From NCBI RefSeq assembly GCF_002269255.1, contig NZ_CP022823.1, forward strand, positions 4,960,001 through 5,024,000: DNA of 64,000 nt. Direction: 5' to 3'. Every line of letters begins with the position of its first letter. The stretch's first letter is position 1. The stretch comes from Klebsiella quasivariicola. GTDB lineage: Bacteria > Pseudomonadota > Gammaproteobacteria > Enterobacterales > Enterobacteriaceae. Below are positions 42,945 through 51,783 of this stretch, in pieces. The position numbers and the translations under genes were made by a program. Under the pieces are notes generated by a model that saw only the letters and a program-made list of their open reading frames with translations, did no database searches and had not been told where the DNA came from.

Positions 42945-42966
42945 AAAAAGGCGCCCGCAGGCGCCC
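42943..42966 (-). terminator. Terminator for cycA
   Basis: GGCGCC-CGCA-GGCGCC hairpin followed, on the minus strand, by seven T (AAAAAAA at 42943-42949 on plus). It overlaps the ytfE stop codon. Confidence 0.8.
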
Positions 42967-42987
42967 TCGACATTGTCCGTCTTATTT

Positions 42988-43011
42988 GGCCACTCCGGGT
43001 GGCCTTTTTTT
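42988..43011 (+). terminator. Terminator for ytfE
   Basis: GGCCAC-TCCGG-GTGGCC hairpin with seven T on the plus strand. It overlaps the end of cycA by two bases, so the two convergent genes have interleaved terminators. Confidence 0.85.
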
Positions 43012-44413
43012 ATTTCGCCAGACGTTTTTTGCCGGCAAACAGCCAGCCCGCGCCGAGCAGCACAAACCACAGCGGGGTGACCATCAGCGCTTCACGGGTA
43101 TCGTCTTCCAGGGTCAACAGCACCAGCACAAAGACGAAGAAGGCCATGCACACCCAGCACATCACTTTACCCAGCGGCATCTTGTAGCTCGACTTCTCAT
43201 GCAACTGAGGACGATTTTTACGATACGCCAGGTAAGAGCAGAGAATGATGGTCCAGACGAACATAAACAGGATTGCCGACACCGTGGTGATCATAGTGAA
43301 CGCGGCAATCACGCTCGGGTTGACCATCAGCATCACCACGCCGCCCAGCAGGCACATGCAGGAGAAGGTTAAGCCCTTCGCCGGTACCGCACGCTTCGAC
43401 AGCTTGGCAAACATCTTCGGCGCCTGACCATCCTGCGCCAGACCGAACAGCATACGGCTGGTGGAGAATACGCCGCTGTTGGCCGAGGAGGCGGCGGAAG
43501 TCAGCACCACGAAGTTAATCAGGCTCGCCGCCGCCGGCAGGCCGACCAGCACGAACAGCTCAACGAACGGACTCTTGCTCGGCACCACGGAGCTCCACGG
43601 CGTCACCGACATAATCACAATCAGCGCGAAGACGTAGAACATAATGATACGCAGCGGGATGGAGTTGATCGCCCGCGGCAGCGATTTTTCCGGGTCCTTG
43701 GTTTCTGCGGCGGTGGTCCCCACCAGCTCAATCCCTACGAAGGCAAACACCGCTATCTGGAAGCCGGCAAAGAAACCGCTGAGGCCTTTCGGGAACCAGC
43801 CGCCGTCATTCCACAGATGGGCGAAAGAGGCTTCGACGCCGGTCGGCGATTTAAAATGCATCATCACCATCACCAGGCCGACCACGATCAGCGCCACGAT
43901 GGCGACGATTTTGATCATTGCGAACCAGAATTCCATTTCGCCAAACATCTTGACGGTGGCCAGGTTCAGGCCCAGCAGCAGCAGGATCACCGCCAGCGAC
44001 GCAACCCAGTCAGAAAGTCCGGGGAACCAGAACTGCGCGTAGGCGGTGATGGCGACAACGTCCGCCATCCCCGTCACTACCCAGCAGAACCAGTAGGTCC
44101 AGCCGGTAAAGTAGCCCGCCCACGGTCCCAGCAGATCGGCCGCAAAATCGCTAAAGGATTTATATTCGAGGTTTGACAGCAGTAATTCGCCCATCGCACG
44201 CATCACGAAAAACAGCATAAAACCGATAATCATATAAACAAAAATAATGGATGGCCCGGCAAGGCTGATGGTTTTGCCAGAACCCATAAATAACCCGGTG
44301 CCGATCGCTCCGCCAATCGCGATCAGCTGAATATGTCGGTTTGTGAGATTTCGCCGTAGCGATTGTTCAGTCGGCTCCTGCTCGACAGCAGCGACTTTAA
44401 CCTGATCTACCAT
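43010..44413 (-). CDS. cycA: D-serine/D-alanine/glycine:H+ symporter CycA
   Basis: 467 aa, 12 transmembrane helices, APC superfamily. Near-identical to E. coli CycA: EQSLRRNLTNRHIQLIAIGGAIGTGLFMGSG at the start (the TM1 G-x-G-x-G substrate site), FAFVGIELVGTTAAETKDPEKSLPRAINSIP (the amino-acid permease signature) and LTSAASSANSGVFSTSRMLFGLAQ. Imports glycine, D-alanine, D-serine and, in E. coli, D-cycloserine. The A/C-rich leader suggests GcvB control. Confidence 0.97.
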   Translation of the reverse strand: MVDQVKVAAVEQEPTEQSLRRNLTNRHIQLIAIGGAIGTGLFMGSGKTISLAGPSIIFVYMIIGFMLFFVMRAMGELLLSNLEYKSFSDFAADLLGPWAGYFTGWTYWFCWVVTGMADVVAITAYAQFWFPGLSDWVASLAVILLLLGLNLATVKMFGEMEFWFAMIKIVAIVALIVVGLVMVMMHFKSPTGVEASFAHLWNDGGWFPKGLSGFFAGFQIAVFAFVGIELVGTTAAETKDPEKSLPRAINSIPLRIIMFYVFALIVIMSVTPWSSVVPSKSPFVELFVLVGLPAAASLINFVVLTSAASSANSGVFSTSRMLFGLAQDGQAPKMFAKLSKRAVPAKGLTFSCMCLLGGVVMLMVNPSVIAAFTMITTVSAILFMFVWTIILCSYLAYRKNRPQLHEKSSYKMPLGKVMCWVCMAFFVFVLVLLTLEDDTREALMVTPLWFVLLGAGWLFAGKKRLAK

Positions 44414-44718
44414 GTGATTTCTTCCTGTTGTACCTGTCTGTGTTGTTCAGGCTCTGATGGCCTGTCGTCTGTCATTAACCCCAGCAAGGGCTAGTCGATA
44501 TTAGGTAAGAATCGGAGGGATGAATACTATGATTTAGATATAATGTTAATTTTATGTTTAAAGTGAGTGTTATATCACTCATCTAACGCGAAATAGCTCA
44601 CAAAAATACACCCATGCGTGATGAATGCAAAACATAATTCCAATTAATTTTTAACTTAAGGATTTTACGCTATTTTCATGGCTTCCCCTGCCGCGGGGGA
44701 AGAGGAAGCCGCTGCTGT
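44414..44718. other. cycA leader/promoter region and fklB 3' end
   Basis: 305 bp, no gene. Next to cycA (44424-44455, minus strand) the leader is rich in CA repeats (AACAACACAGACAGG then ACAACAGGAAG), the type of site bound by the GU-rich R1 region of the GcvB sRNA in relatives. The middle is AT-rich. The hairpin CTTCCCC / GGGGAAG (44682-44702) follows fklB and may terminate it, though its T-run is poor. Confidence 0.45.
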
Positions 44719-45339
44719 TTAGATAATATCCAGCAGTTCAACTTCGAAGATCAGGGTACTGAACGGAGGAATCGATGCGCCAGCGCCGCGCTCACCGTAG
44801 GCGAGGTTGTGCGGGATTGTCAGTTCCCATTTGGAACCTACCGGCATCAGGGTCAGAGCTTCAATCCAGCCGCCGATCACGCCGGTTACCGGGAATTCCG
44901 CCGGTTCACCGCGAGCGACGGAGCTGTCGAACACAGTACCGTCGATCAGTTTACCGGTGTAGTGCACGCGAACACGGTCGGTACGCGCCGGGATCGGCCC
45001 TTCACCCTGGGTCAGCACGCGGAACTGCAGGCCGGATTCGGTGCTGTTCACGCCCTCTTTCTCGCGGTTTTCATCAAGGTATTTCTGACCGTCAGCGGCC
45101 ATGGCCTGGAAACGCTCGCGACGTACGGCGTCAGCGCGCTCGTGGATTTCACGCAGCGCACGGTGGACGGCTTCCACCGGCACCTGCGGCTGGTTACCTT
45201 CCAGCGCATCGGCGATACCCGCCACCAGCGCTTCCGGCAGCAGCCCCTGCAGGCCGGATTCGCTCAGCTGTTGTCCAACCTGCAAGCCGATACCGTAACT
45301 TGCCTGCGCTTCGATAGTGTCAAAAGTTGGGGTTGCCAT
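44719..45339 (-). CDS. fklB: FKBP-type peptidyl-prolyl isomerase FklB
   Basis: 206 aa, the E. coli FKBP22 length from the ATG at 45339 (MATPTFDTIEAQ); a longer in-frame start adds 20 residues not found in relatives. N-terminal dimerisation helices (ASYGIGLQVGQQLSESGLQGL), a long linking helix, and the C-terminal FKBP domain: VRVHYTGKLIDGTVFDSS, GVIGGWIEALTLMPVGSKWEL, IPHNLAYGERGAGASIPPFSTLIFEVELL. Catalyses prolyl cis-trans isomerisation; no export signal is seen. Confidence 0.96.
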   Translation of the reverse strand: MATPTFDTIEAQASYGIGLQVGQQLSESGLQGLLPEALVAGIADALEGNQPQVPVEAVHRALREIHERADAVRRERFQAMAADGQKYLDENREKEGVNSTESGLQFRVLTQGEGPIPARTDRVRVHYTGKLIDGTVFDSSVARGEPAEFPVTGVIGGWIEALTLMPVGSKWELTIPHNLAYGERGAGASIPPFSTLIFEVELLDII

Positions 45340-45557
45340 CGTTGTTCCTTTTTGGGTGATAAACATCAAGAGAAAAGCGTGCGAAAGCATAACAGCCATA
45401 GCGAAATGGGTAAAACTTTGTCGGCGGATGATGACAAATCTCAGCGAAACAGAAACAATAGGTGGCAGCAGGTTAACTTTACTTTGTTCCGGTCATCAGG
45501 ACGTTAGCCATCTATACTCATATGCAGGATAAAAATATGCGGAGCAGGAGGAAAGCC

Positions 45558-46229
45558 ATGCCCGGGCGCGTTGAACTGACATCTATTCTGGCGAAAATCT
45601 GGCACGCTCCGGATGATTTTCGCCTCCTGGACCCGCTGCCTCCGATGCACCGCCGGGGTATCATCGCTGGCTTCCTGTTAGTCATTATCGGTATTCTGCT
45701 CCCCGCCGACGATAACCAAAGCCCGGCCTCCACCAGCCGTGAAGCGAATCTGAACCTGCAGTCACAGTCCCAGCCGCAAGCTGGCGGCAATCAGGCCGTT
45801 CCCCTGCCGCCGATCACCAATACCCCGACCGTAAGCGATGCCGATCAGATGGCGCCCGTCGCCCCGGAGCCGATTCAGGACGAGCAGCCAGATCAGGCGC
45901 AGACGCAGCAGCCTGCTTCCCAACCGTATCAATCCTCGCAGCAGCAGTCCGCCCCGGGCATTGAGCAGCAGTGGCGGACCTATCGCATCGAGTCAGGCAA
46001 AACCCTGGCCCAGCTGTTTCGCGATCATGGGCTGCCGGCCACTGACGTTTACGCCATGGCGCAGGTTGAAGGCGCTGGCAAACCACTAAGCACTTTGCAG
46101 AGTGGACAGACGGTGCAAATTCGGCAGAACGCCAACGGCGTGGTCACCGGACTCACTATTGACACCGGCAACGGCCAGCAGGTGCTGTTTACCCGCCAGT
46201 CGAACGGCAGCTTCGTCCGTGCGCGATAG
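45558..46229 (+). CDS. ytfB: Cell-division LysM-like/OapA protein YtfB
   Basis: 223 aa from ATG 45558 (MPGRVELTS), which has AGGAGGAAA just upstream and matches E. coli YtfB; earlier ATGs would add up to 12 residues. Cytoplasmic N-terminus, one transmembrane helix (RGIIAGFLLVIIGILL, about 35-50), a Gln/Pro/Ser-rich periplasmic spacer (about 55-140), and a C-terminal OapA/LysM-like domain WRTYRIESGKTLAQLFRDHGLPATDVYAMAQVEG through VLFTRQSNGSFVRAR. In E. coli it is linked to cell division and glycan binding. Confidence 0.93.
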   Translation: MPGRVELTSILAKIWHAPDDFRLLDPLPPMHRRGIIAGFLLVIIGILLPADDNQSPASTSREANLNLQSQSQPQAGGNQAVPLPPITNTPTVSDADQMAPVAPEPIQDEQPDQAQTQQPASQPYQSSQQQSAPGIEQQWRTYRIESGKTLAQLFRDHGLPATDVYAMAQVEGAGKPLSTLQSGQTVQIRQNANGVVTGLTIDTGNGQQVLFTRQSNGSFVRAR

Positions 46230-46279
46230 CGGAGAAGACGACAGCAAGCGTTACGCCGCCGCAAAATGAAAGGCGCTAA

Positions 46280-46308
46280 AAAGCAAAACGCCGGCACAAG
46301 GCCGGCGA
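46280..46308 (-). terminator. Terminator after rplI
   Basis: CGCCGGC-ACAAG-GCCGGCG hairpin which, on the minus strand, runs into TTTTGCTTTTT. It ends the rpsF-priB-rpsR-rplI operon. Confidence 0.85.
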
Positions 46309-46337
46309 TTTGTTGTTACCAGAACGTCAGAGGCCGA

Positions 46338-46787
46338 TTACTCAGCAACCACGTTGATGATAACTTTAGCGAATACTTCGCTGTGAACCTGGAAGTCCAC
46401 TTCGTGCTCGCCAACGTTACGCAGAACGCCGTTCGGCAGGCGAACTTCGCTCTTAGCAACTTTAACGCCTGCTGCAGTAACAGCGTCAGCGATGTCGCGA
46501 GTACCGATGGAACCGAACAGTTTACCTTCGTCGCCAGCTTTGGACGCGATGGTTACGGATTCCAGGGCGTTGATCTGCGCAGCACGAGCTTCAGCAGCTG
46601 ACAGAACGTCAGCCAGTTTGGCTTCCAGTTCAGCGCGACGTGCTTCGAAGAATTCAACGTTTTTCTTGGTAGCAGGAACAGCTTTACCCTGCGGGACCAG
46701 GAAGTTACGAGCATAGCCCGCTTTAACGTTAACCTGATCACCCAGGCTACCCAGGTTTGCTACTTTATCAAGCAGAATAACTTGCAT
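46338..46787 (-). CDS. rplI: 50S ribosomal protein L9
   Basis: 149 aa. The N-terminal RNA-binding domain carries the L9 signature MQVILLDKVANLGSLGDQVNVKAGYARNFLVPQGKA; the long connecting helix (about 40-75) and the C-terminal domain (IADAVTAAGVKVAKSEVRLPNG, EVDFQVHSEVFAKVIINVVAE) are complete. Last gene of the ribosomal operon. Confidence 0.98.
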   Translation of the reverse strand: MQVILLDKVANLGSLGDQVNVKAGYARNFLVPQGKAVPATKKNVEFFEARRAELEAKLADVLSAAEARAAQINALESVTIASKAGDEGKLFGSIGTRDIADAVTAAGVKVAKSEVRLPNGVLRNVGEHEVDFQVHSEVFAKVIINVVAE

Positions 46788-46828
46788 TACCTTATCCTCT
46801 CAAAGTCGTATTAATGGACCGTGACCGA

Positions 46829-47375
<547 letters not shown>

Positions 47376-47380
47376 CAGGA

Positions 47381-47776
47381 TTACTCTTCAGAATCCCCAG
47401 CTTCAGAATCATCTGCGGTTTCGTTGGCGAAATCTTCGCGACGCTCACGGCGCTCGTCTTTCGCTTTAACCATCGGAGATGCTTCGGTAACAGCGTGCTT
47501 AGTACGCATTACCATGCTGCGGATAACGGCGTCGTTGAAGCGGAAGTTAGTTTCCAGCTCATCGATCGCTTCCTGCGGCGCTTCAACGTTCAGCAGAACG
47601 TAGTGAGCTTTGTGCAGTTTGTTGATCGGATAAGCCAGCTGACGGCGGCCCCAGTCTTCCAGACGGTGGATCGTACCTGCTGCTGCAGTAATTGCACCAG
47701 TGTAACGTTCGATCATGCCCGGAACCTGTTCGCTCTGGTCAGGATGGACCATAAAAACGATTTCGTAATGACGCAT
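47381..47776 (-). CDS. rpsF: 30S ribosomal protein S6
   Basis: 131 aa. MRHYEIVFMVHPDQSEQVPGMIERY is the S6 signature; DWGRRQLAYPINKLHKAHYVLLNVEA carries the S18-binding strand. The tail is strongly acidic (Glu/Asp-rich after residue 105), the part that RimK extends with glutamates in E. coli. First gene of the operon; a 5' leader likely senses S6:S18. Confidence 0.98.
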   Translation of the reverse strand: MRHYEIVFMVHPDQSEQVPGMIERYTGAITAAAGTIHRLEDWGRRQLAYPINKLHKAHYVLLNVEAPQEAIDELETNFRFNDAVIRSMVMRTKHAVTEASPMVKAKDERRERREDFANETADDSEAGDSEE

Positions 47777-48116
47777 CGAATTGCTCCTTACGGATTATTC
47801 AGCCTCCTGTCTGGGTCAGCCGCGGCCCATGGAGGCAAGGAACGTGTTAAAGGGCGGCTGAAAAATTGACGCGTCATTCTAATGGCGGCCCCCCAGGAAC
47901 ACAAGCGGATTTGCACAAATAATTCGCACTAAGCGCCAAGCTGCGCTAAGTGGGTGATTTAAAATTAACCAATAAAGGAAGCGGCTTTTTTTTGAACAAC
48001 TGCATCAAAAAAGGTCGCCATGCGATGAACGCGCAGCGATTACACTTATATCAAAGCCCAACGACCACAGGAGAGCCCCGAGTCAGTATCAGGACTGTCA
48101 GTCAGGAGCGTAGTAT
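47777..48116. other. rpsF leader and yjfY promoter region
   Basis: 340 bp, no gene. On the minus strand the last 110 nt before rpsF form a GC-rich leader (GCCGCGGCTGACCC, then GGAGGCTGAATAATCCG) with pairing potential. Enterobacterial rpsF leaders carry an S6:S18-binding hairpin with a bulged CCG, and the CCG near 47789-47791 is a candidate. The rest, AT-rich, should hold the promoters of rpsF and yjfY. Confidence 0.4.
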
Positions 48117-48392
48117 ATGAAACTGAAAATCATCGCCATGATGGCTGCGCTTTTCTTCAGCGCCAACGCGCTGGCAGCTATCCAAATCACCGAACGTCAG
48201 GCCCGCAATATGGACGACGTGCAGAGCCTCGGCGTTATCTATATCAATCATAACATGGCCACTGAGCACGAGGCCGAACAGGCCCTTAGCCAGATGAGCG
48301 ATGCGCAGGGGGCAAAATACTTTCAGCCCATCCTGATGCACGAACCAGAAACCAATGGCCCGCTTCGCGCCAGCGCGGTGATTTACCGCTAA
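48117..48392 (+). CDS. yjfY: DUF1471/YhcN-family periplasmic protein YjfY
   Basis: 91 aa. Signal peptide MKLKIIAMMAALFFSANALA, then a single DUF1471 (BhsA/McbA-type) domain: NMDDVQSLGVIYINHNMATEHEAEQALSQMSDAQGAKYFQPILMHEP...RASAVIYR. Family members influence stress tolerance and biofilm. Same place as E. coli yjfY, between rpsF and ulaF. Followed by a strong hairpin at 48410-48438. Confidence 0.9.
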   Translation: MKLKIIAMMAALFFSANALAAIQITERQARNMDDVQSLGVIYINHNMATEHEAEQALSQMSDAQGAKYFQPILMHEPETNGPLRASAVIYR

Positions 48393-48409
48393 CGCCTGCC
48401 CCATTCTTC

Positions 48410-48438
48410 GCCTCTCTTCGCGAGGAGCGAAGAGAGGC
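48410..48438. terminator. Hairpin after yjfY
   Basis: 12-bp perfect stem GCCTCTCTTCGC / GCGAAGAGAGGC with a 5-nt loop, 18 nt after the yjfY stop. There is no T-run, so it may be an mRNA-end stabiliser rather than an intrinsic terminator. Confidence 0.55.
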
Positions 48439-48541
48439 TCTCGCCTAAACGCAATTGAGAATTATTTTACAAAGCGACTTATCAGCGTCATCGCAACCTG
48501 ATTTAATCAGCCACTCGCCATTTGATAATCAGGAGTGATTG

Positions 48542-48628
48542 ATGGTTCCGCGTTTCGCCACCTTAGGCCGTATTCCCAAAGGCGTTTGGGTACTCGGCGG
48601 CGTCAGCCTGCTGATGGATAACCACTGA
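48542..48628 (+). pseudogene. 5' remnant of an MFS transporter gene
   Basis: 28 codons then stop. The peptide RIPKGVWVLGGVSLLMD matches the start of a well-known MFS subgroup whose first helix reads VWVLG-x-VSLLMD-x-SSE; the match breaks off exactly before the SSE and is followed by NH-stop. No later segment of the gene continues in any frame. A possible 3' end of the same gene lies at 50931-51035 on the same strand. Confidence 0.55.
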
Positions 48629-48728
48629 TTTAATTTTCATCGTTACCTGCAAAGTGGATAGCGACCATTTCGGATGCAGTTATTCAAAAAATTACCGCAT
48701 ACCGCTCTTCTCGTTAATTAATCATCAG

Positions 48729-50855
48729 TTATCCCTGCTCAGGAATGGCGTCTACACTTGCGGCATCCTGCATTCCGTCCGGCATCCTTACCCGTAGCCA
48801 TTCGTCGCGATAAACCAGAATCAGCGTATTTCCCTGCCAGTTAAAAGCCATTCCTTGCAACCCACAATATTTCGGGCGCTGTAATGACACAATTCTCGTC
48901 GCGGTTGCCACCTCCCAGATATCAATTCTTGTTCCCGACCCGGATGGCTTTTCACAACCAGCCTGAGCATAAAAACGGCCATGGGCGGAGCGTGCGGTTG
49001 CATCAATGCTGTCAGAATTTTTCAGTTCTGCGCTAAAGCGCCATTTGCCGCTAAGGCTATCAATAAAATATGTCCCAATACTTCTTTTATTCAGATTATT
49101 CAGCGGAGGGAACAAATATGCATAATGTAACGCTATCCAGTGTGCTTCACGAGAACCCAGCGGTAGCGGCGAATTTCGGGCAATATCATCGTTCGATAAC
49201 TTCATGACGAGCGTTCTGGGATCCCCTTCCGTACGGAAGGGAACCGAATACGATGATTCCGCTCTACCAGTCTTAGCGTTAAGTTTGACTAATCCATTGC
49301 TGTCTTCCAGCCAGAAATAGCCTGGCGTTGAAATACGTACCGCCTGAACGGAGTTACCGATGGCGTAATAATTACGGCATGTTCTGAAGATGACATTTTC
49401 CGTCGCCGGAAGGCGGGGATCCATACGCCGAAAAACCAGACACCCTTTTCCTTCGTCACTGTGATCAGTATAGTAAGCAACGGGCTCATCGTGCATATCG
49501 TTGAACCATGATGCTAATGAATAAGCGTCAGATTCTGTCTGCGCTGCGGTCATTGCCGTGATTTTATGGTTTGAGATATCCAGTGAGAACCATTGTCGCG
49601 GGAACGCTTCGAACCAGGCCTTTGCTCCCTGATGCACCAAGATTAACCTGGACAACCTTTTTCCTTGCCAGAGTTGGGTGACCTGCCGTGGATCTGCTGG
49701 TTTCGTGATATATAGTTCCGCCACTTTACTTTGCTGTTCTCGGTCGTAGCGTGTTGTCGCGAATAAGGCATTTCCTTGCGGAAGTTCCTGATAGCTCTCA
49801 ATCGTTCGTGAATCGTCAGTATCGGGGAAGATATCGTTAAGTGCGATGGTTTCTACGCTAATCGTTCCGGATTGCGCCGCTTCCTGAGGTTGACGTTCAG
49901 GCGTTTTATCCTCTGCCGGCGTTGTTTTCACCCAGGCCAAAGCCGTTGAAGCCAACTCGCTGGTAATATTATTTTCTTTCAGCTGGGCCAGAACGGGTTT
50001 AATACTTTCAGCAGGCACAAATCGGTCGGTTAAATAGCGTTGCAGTCGCTGAATATTCGTGCCGAAAAGTGAAGAGTCAGCGAGCCGTGCCTTGCCATTT
50101 TCGGCGGCTTTTTTGATGGAATATTCCGGGTTTGGCGTTATGTCGCAGGTTGTTAATGTTAATGCGACTTTGGGTTGGCCAAAGACTAAACCGACATCCA
50201 TTATTTGCATGTAGGTTGTGCGTTTACTGACTCCTGCGTTGTACGTTTTGCTGGCGATAATAAAAGGGATGTCCTGCTGTAATTCTGGTTGCAACTGCTT
50301 CGGATCTTTCCAGACACCCCATAGCAGGTGTTGCGATATTGCCCATTCGATTTTTTGTTCGCCTTCGGCTGGCGTGATGTCTCCCTCTTGCGCCGCCCGT
50401 TGTAGTGTGGGCGCGATAAATTGTTGCGCCAGACGCACGGCTATCTCCGGGCGGCGTGACAAGAGCACCTGTCCCCAATCTTTTTCCAGACGAATGATCG
50501 GCATTGATGTTGTCCGGAGTTTAAAATTTTCCTTTTCAAGTAAGCCAGATAATACCGGTGCCAGCGTTTGCCAGTTGCCGTCAATCAGCAGCGTCGCTTC
50601 ATTCGCCGCCACACGTTTCTTGCCATCTGACCAGAGCAGAATATTACCATCACTGGCGGTATTGGCCGGGTCCCACTCTTTGCTTGGTATCCACTGCCAG
50701 CGAGTAAAAACCGGCGCTGGATCATAATCAACGTAAGTTGATAACCGGCAATCCCGTGGATGTGAGGCGGTTGCTGTCCCTTCGTCAACCAGAACCCAGG
50801 CCAGCAATGGCAGAAAAATAAGCGCCAGCCAAACATACCATTTTTTCATCAGCAT
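48729..50855 (-). CDS. Unrecognised 708-aa envelope protein
   Basis: 708 aa from the ATG at 50855 (MLMKKWYVW), which has AGGAG 7 nt upstream; a longer frame exists but lacks a ribosome site. I do not recognise a family. Basic start and one hydrophobic stretch (WYVWLALIFLPLLAWVLV, about 5-22) suggest a signal anchor or uncleaved signal, so the bulk is probably periplasmic. Residues to about 340 are mixed alpha/beta (LADSSLFGTNIQRLQRYLTDRFVPAESIKPVLAQL); the rest looks like repeating beta strands with W and Y every 40-50 residues (GYFWLEDSNGLVKLNAKTGRA, GKWRFSAEL, TRIVSLQRPKYCGLQGMAFNW), perhaps a beta-propeller. Codon use is AT-richer than the neighbouring ula genes. It lies between two apparent halves of an MFS remnant. 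Confidence 0.6.
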   Translation of the reverse strand: MLMKKWYVWLALIFLPLLAWVLVDEGTATASHPRDCRLSTYVDYDPAPVFTRWQWIPSKEWDPANTASDGNILLWSDGKKRVAANEATLLIDGNWQTLAPVLSGLLEKENFKLRTTSMPIIRLEKDWGQVLLSRRPEIAVRLAQQFIAPTLQRAAQEGDITPAEGEQKIEWAISQHLLWGVWKDPKQLQPELQQDIPFIIASKTYNAGVSKRTTYMQIMDVGLVFGQPKVALTLTTCDITPNPEYSIKKAAENGKARLADSSLFGTNIQRLQRYLTDRFVPAESIKPVLAQLKENNITSELASTALAWVKTTPAEDKTPERQPQEAAQSGTISVETIALNDIFPDTDDSRTIESYQELPQGNALFATTRYDREQQSKVAELYITKPADPRQVTQLWQGKRLSRLILVHQGAKAWFEAFPRQWFSLDISNHKITAMTAAQTESDAYSLASWFNDMHDEPVAYYTDHSDEGKGCLVFRRMDPRLPATENVIFRTCRNYYAIGNSVQAVRISTPGYFWLEDSNGLVKLNAKTGRAESSYSVPFRTEGDPRTLVMKLSNDDIARNSPLPLGSREAHWIALHYAYLFPPLNNLNKRSIGTYFIDSLSGKWRFSAELKNSDSIDATARSAHGRFYAQAGCEKPSGSGTRIDIWEVATATRIVSLQRPKYCGLQGMAFNWQGNTLILVYRDEWLRVRMPDGMQDAASVDAIPEQG

Positions 50856-50930
50856 TCCGTTGCTCCTGTTTCCCTGTCCGGACGAAGAGATCGTCCTTGG
50901 GAATCCTAACTGAAATGCTGGCAAAGATGA

Positions 50931-51035
50931 AAGCCGCCCTCCGCTCGCGGGGCAACGTTTTACGCCGGCGCGATGATTTGCGTGGTCACGCTCATCGGCA
51001 TGCGCGTAATGCCGTCGGCCTATCGTCAGGATTAA
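50931..51035 (+). pseudogene. 3' remnant of an MFS transporter gene (tentative)
   Basis: An open stretch after a TGA reads GATFYAGAMICVVTLIGMRVMP then SAYRQD and stop. The G-A-T-F-Y-x-G-A pattern followed by a hydrophobic helix and a short polar tail is typical of the last helix of MFS transporters. No start codon or upstream part is present in frame. It is on the same strand as the 5' remnant at 48542, about 2.3 kb away. Confidence 0.35.
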
Positions 51036-51039
51036 AAAC

Positions 51040-51091
51040 GGCTCCGGGGCCAGACCAGTTGCTTCACCCTGAGGTGAAAGCCCCGGAGCGC
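51040..51091 (-). terminator. Terminator after ulaF
   Basis: GCTCCGGGGC / GCCCCGGAGC stem enclosing a second hairpin CTTCACC / GGTGAA. On the minus strand it runs into CGTTTTTAA. It ends the ulaABCDEF operon. Confidence 0.75.
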
Positions 51092-51096
51092 GTAAC

Positions 51097-51783
51097 TTAC
51101 TTCTGCCCGTAGTAGGCGTTTGGCCCGTGTTTACGCAGAAAATGTTTTTTCATCAGCCAGCTGTCGATGGGCTGCAGCTGCGGATTAATGCCGCGGGCAA
51201 TCCACGCCATGCGCGCCACCTCTTCCATCACCACCGCGTTGTGTACCGCCTCGTGGGCGTCTTTGCCCCAGGCAAACGGTCCGTGCTGATAGACGACGAT
51301 CCCCGGGGTATGCAGCGGATTGGCCTCGCCCAGCGTTTCAATAATCACCTGCCCTGTATTCAGCTCGTAGGCTTCATCCACTTCCTGCGCGCTTAGCGCC
51401 CGAGTGCAGGGAATATCGCCGAAGAAGTAGTCCGCGTGAGTGGTGCCGAGCGCCGGGATTGCCAGCCCCGCCTGCGCCCAGGCCGTCGCGTGGGTCGAAT
51501 GGGTATGCACCACGCCGCCGAGGCTCGGATAGCGGCGATAAAGCGCCAGGTGCGTGGCGGTATCGGAAGAGGGGCGATACTGCCCTTCCACCACGTTGCC
51601 CTCAAGATCGACTACCGTCATATCCTCGACGGTCATTGATTCGTAGGCGACGCCGCTGGGCTTGATCACCACCAGGCCCCGCTGCCGGTCAATGGCGCTG
51701 ACGTTACCCCAGGTAAACGTCACCAGACCATAGCGCGGCAGATCCATATTGGCCTCGAACACCTGCTGTTTCAGTTGTTGCAT
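51097..51783 (-). CDS. ulaF: L-ribulose-5-phosphate 4-epimerase
   Basis: 228 aa class II aldolase-fold epimerase. Converts L-ribulose-5-P to D-xylulose-5-P, the last step of the ascorbate route into the pentose phosphate pathway. Motifs: YGLVTFTWGNVSAIDR, VHTHSTHATAWAQ and THADYFFGDIPCTR (Zn-binding His residues), and the C-terminal end LMKKHFLRKHGPNAYYGQ, typical of AraD/UlaF/SgbE. Its ATG overlaps the ulaE stop by 1 nt. Confidence 0.96.
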   Translation of the reverse strand: MQQLKQQVFEANMDLPRYGLVTFTWGNVSAIDRQRGLVVIKPSGVAYESMTVEDMTVVDLEGNVVEGQYRPSSDTATHLALYRRYPSLGGVVHTHSTHATAWAQAGLAIPALGTTHADYFFGDIPCTRALSAQEVDEAYELNTGQVIIETLGEANPLHTPGIVVYQHGPFAWGKDAHEAVHNAVVMEEVARMAWIARGINPQLQPIDSWLMKKHFLRKHGPNAYYGQK

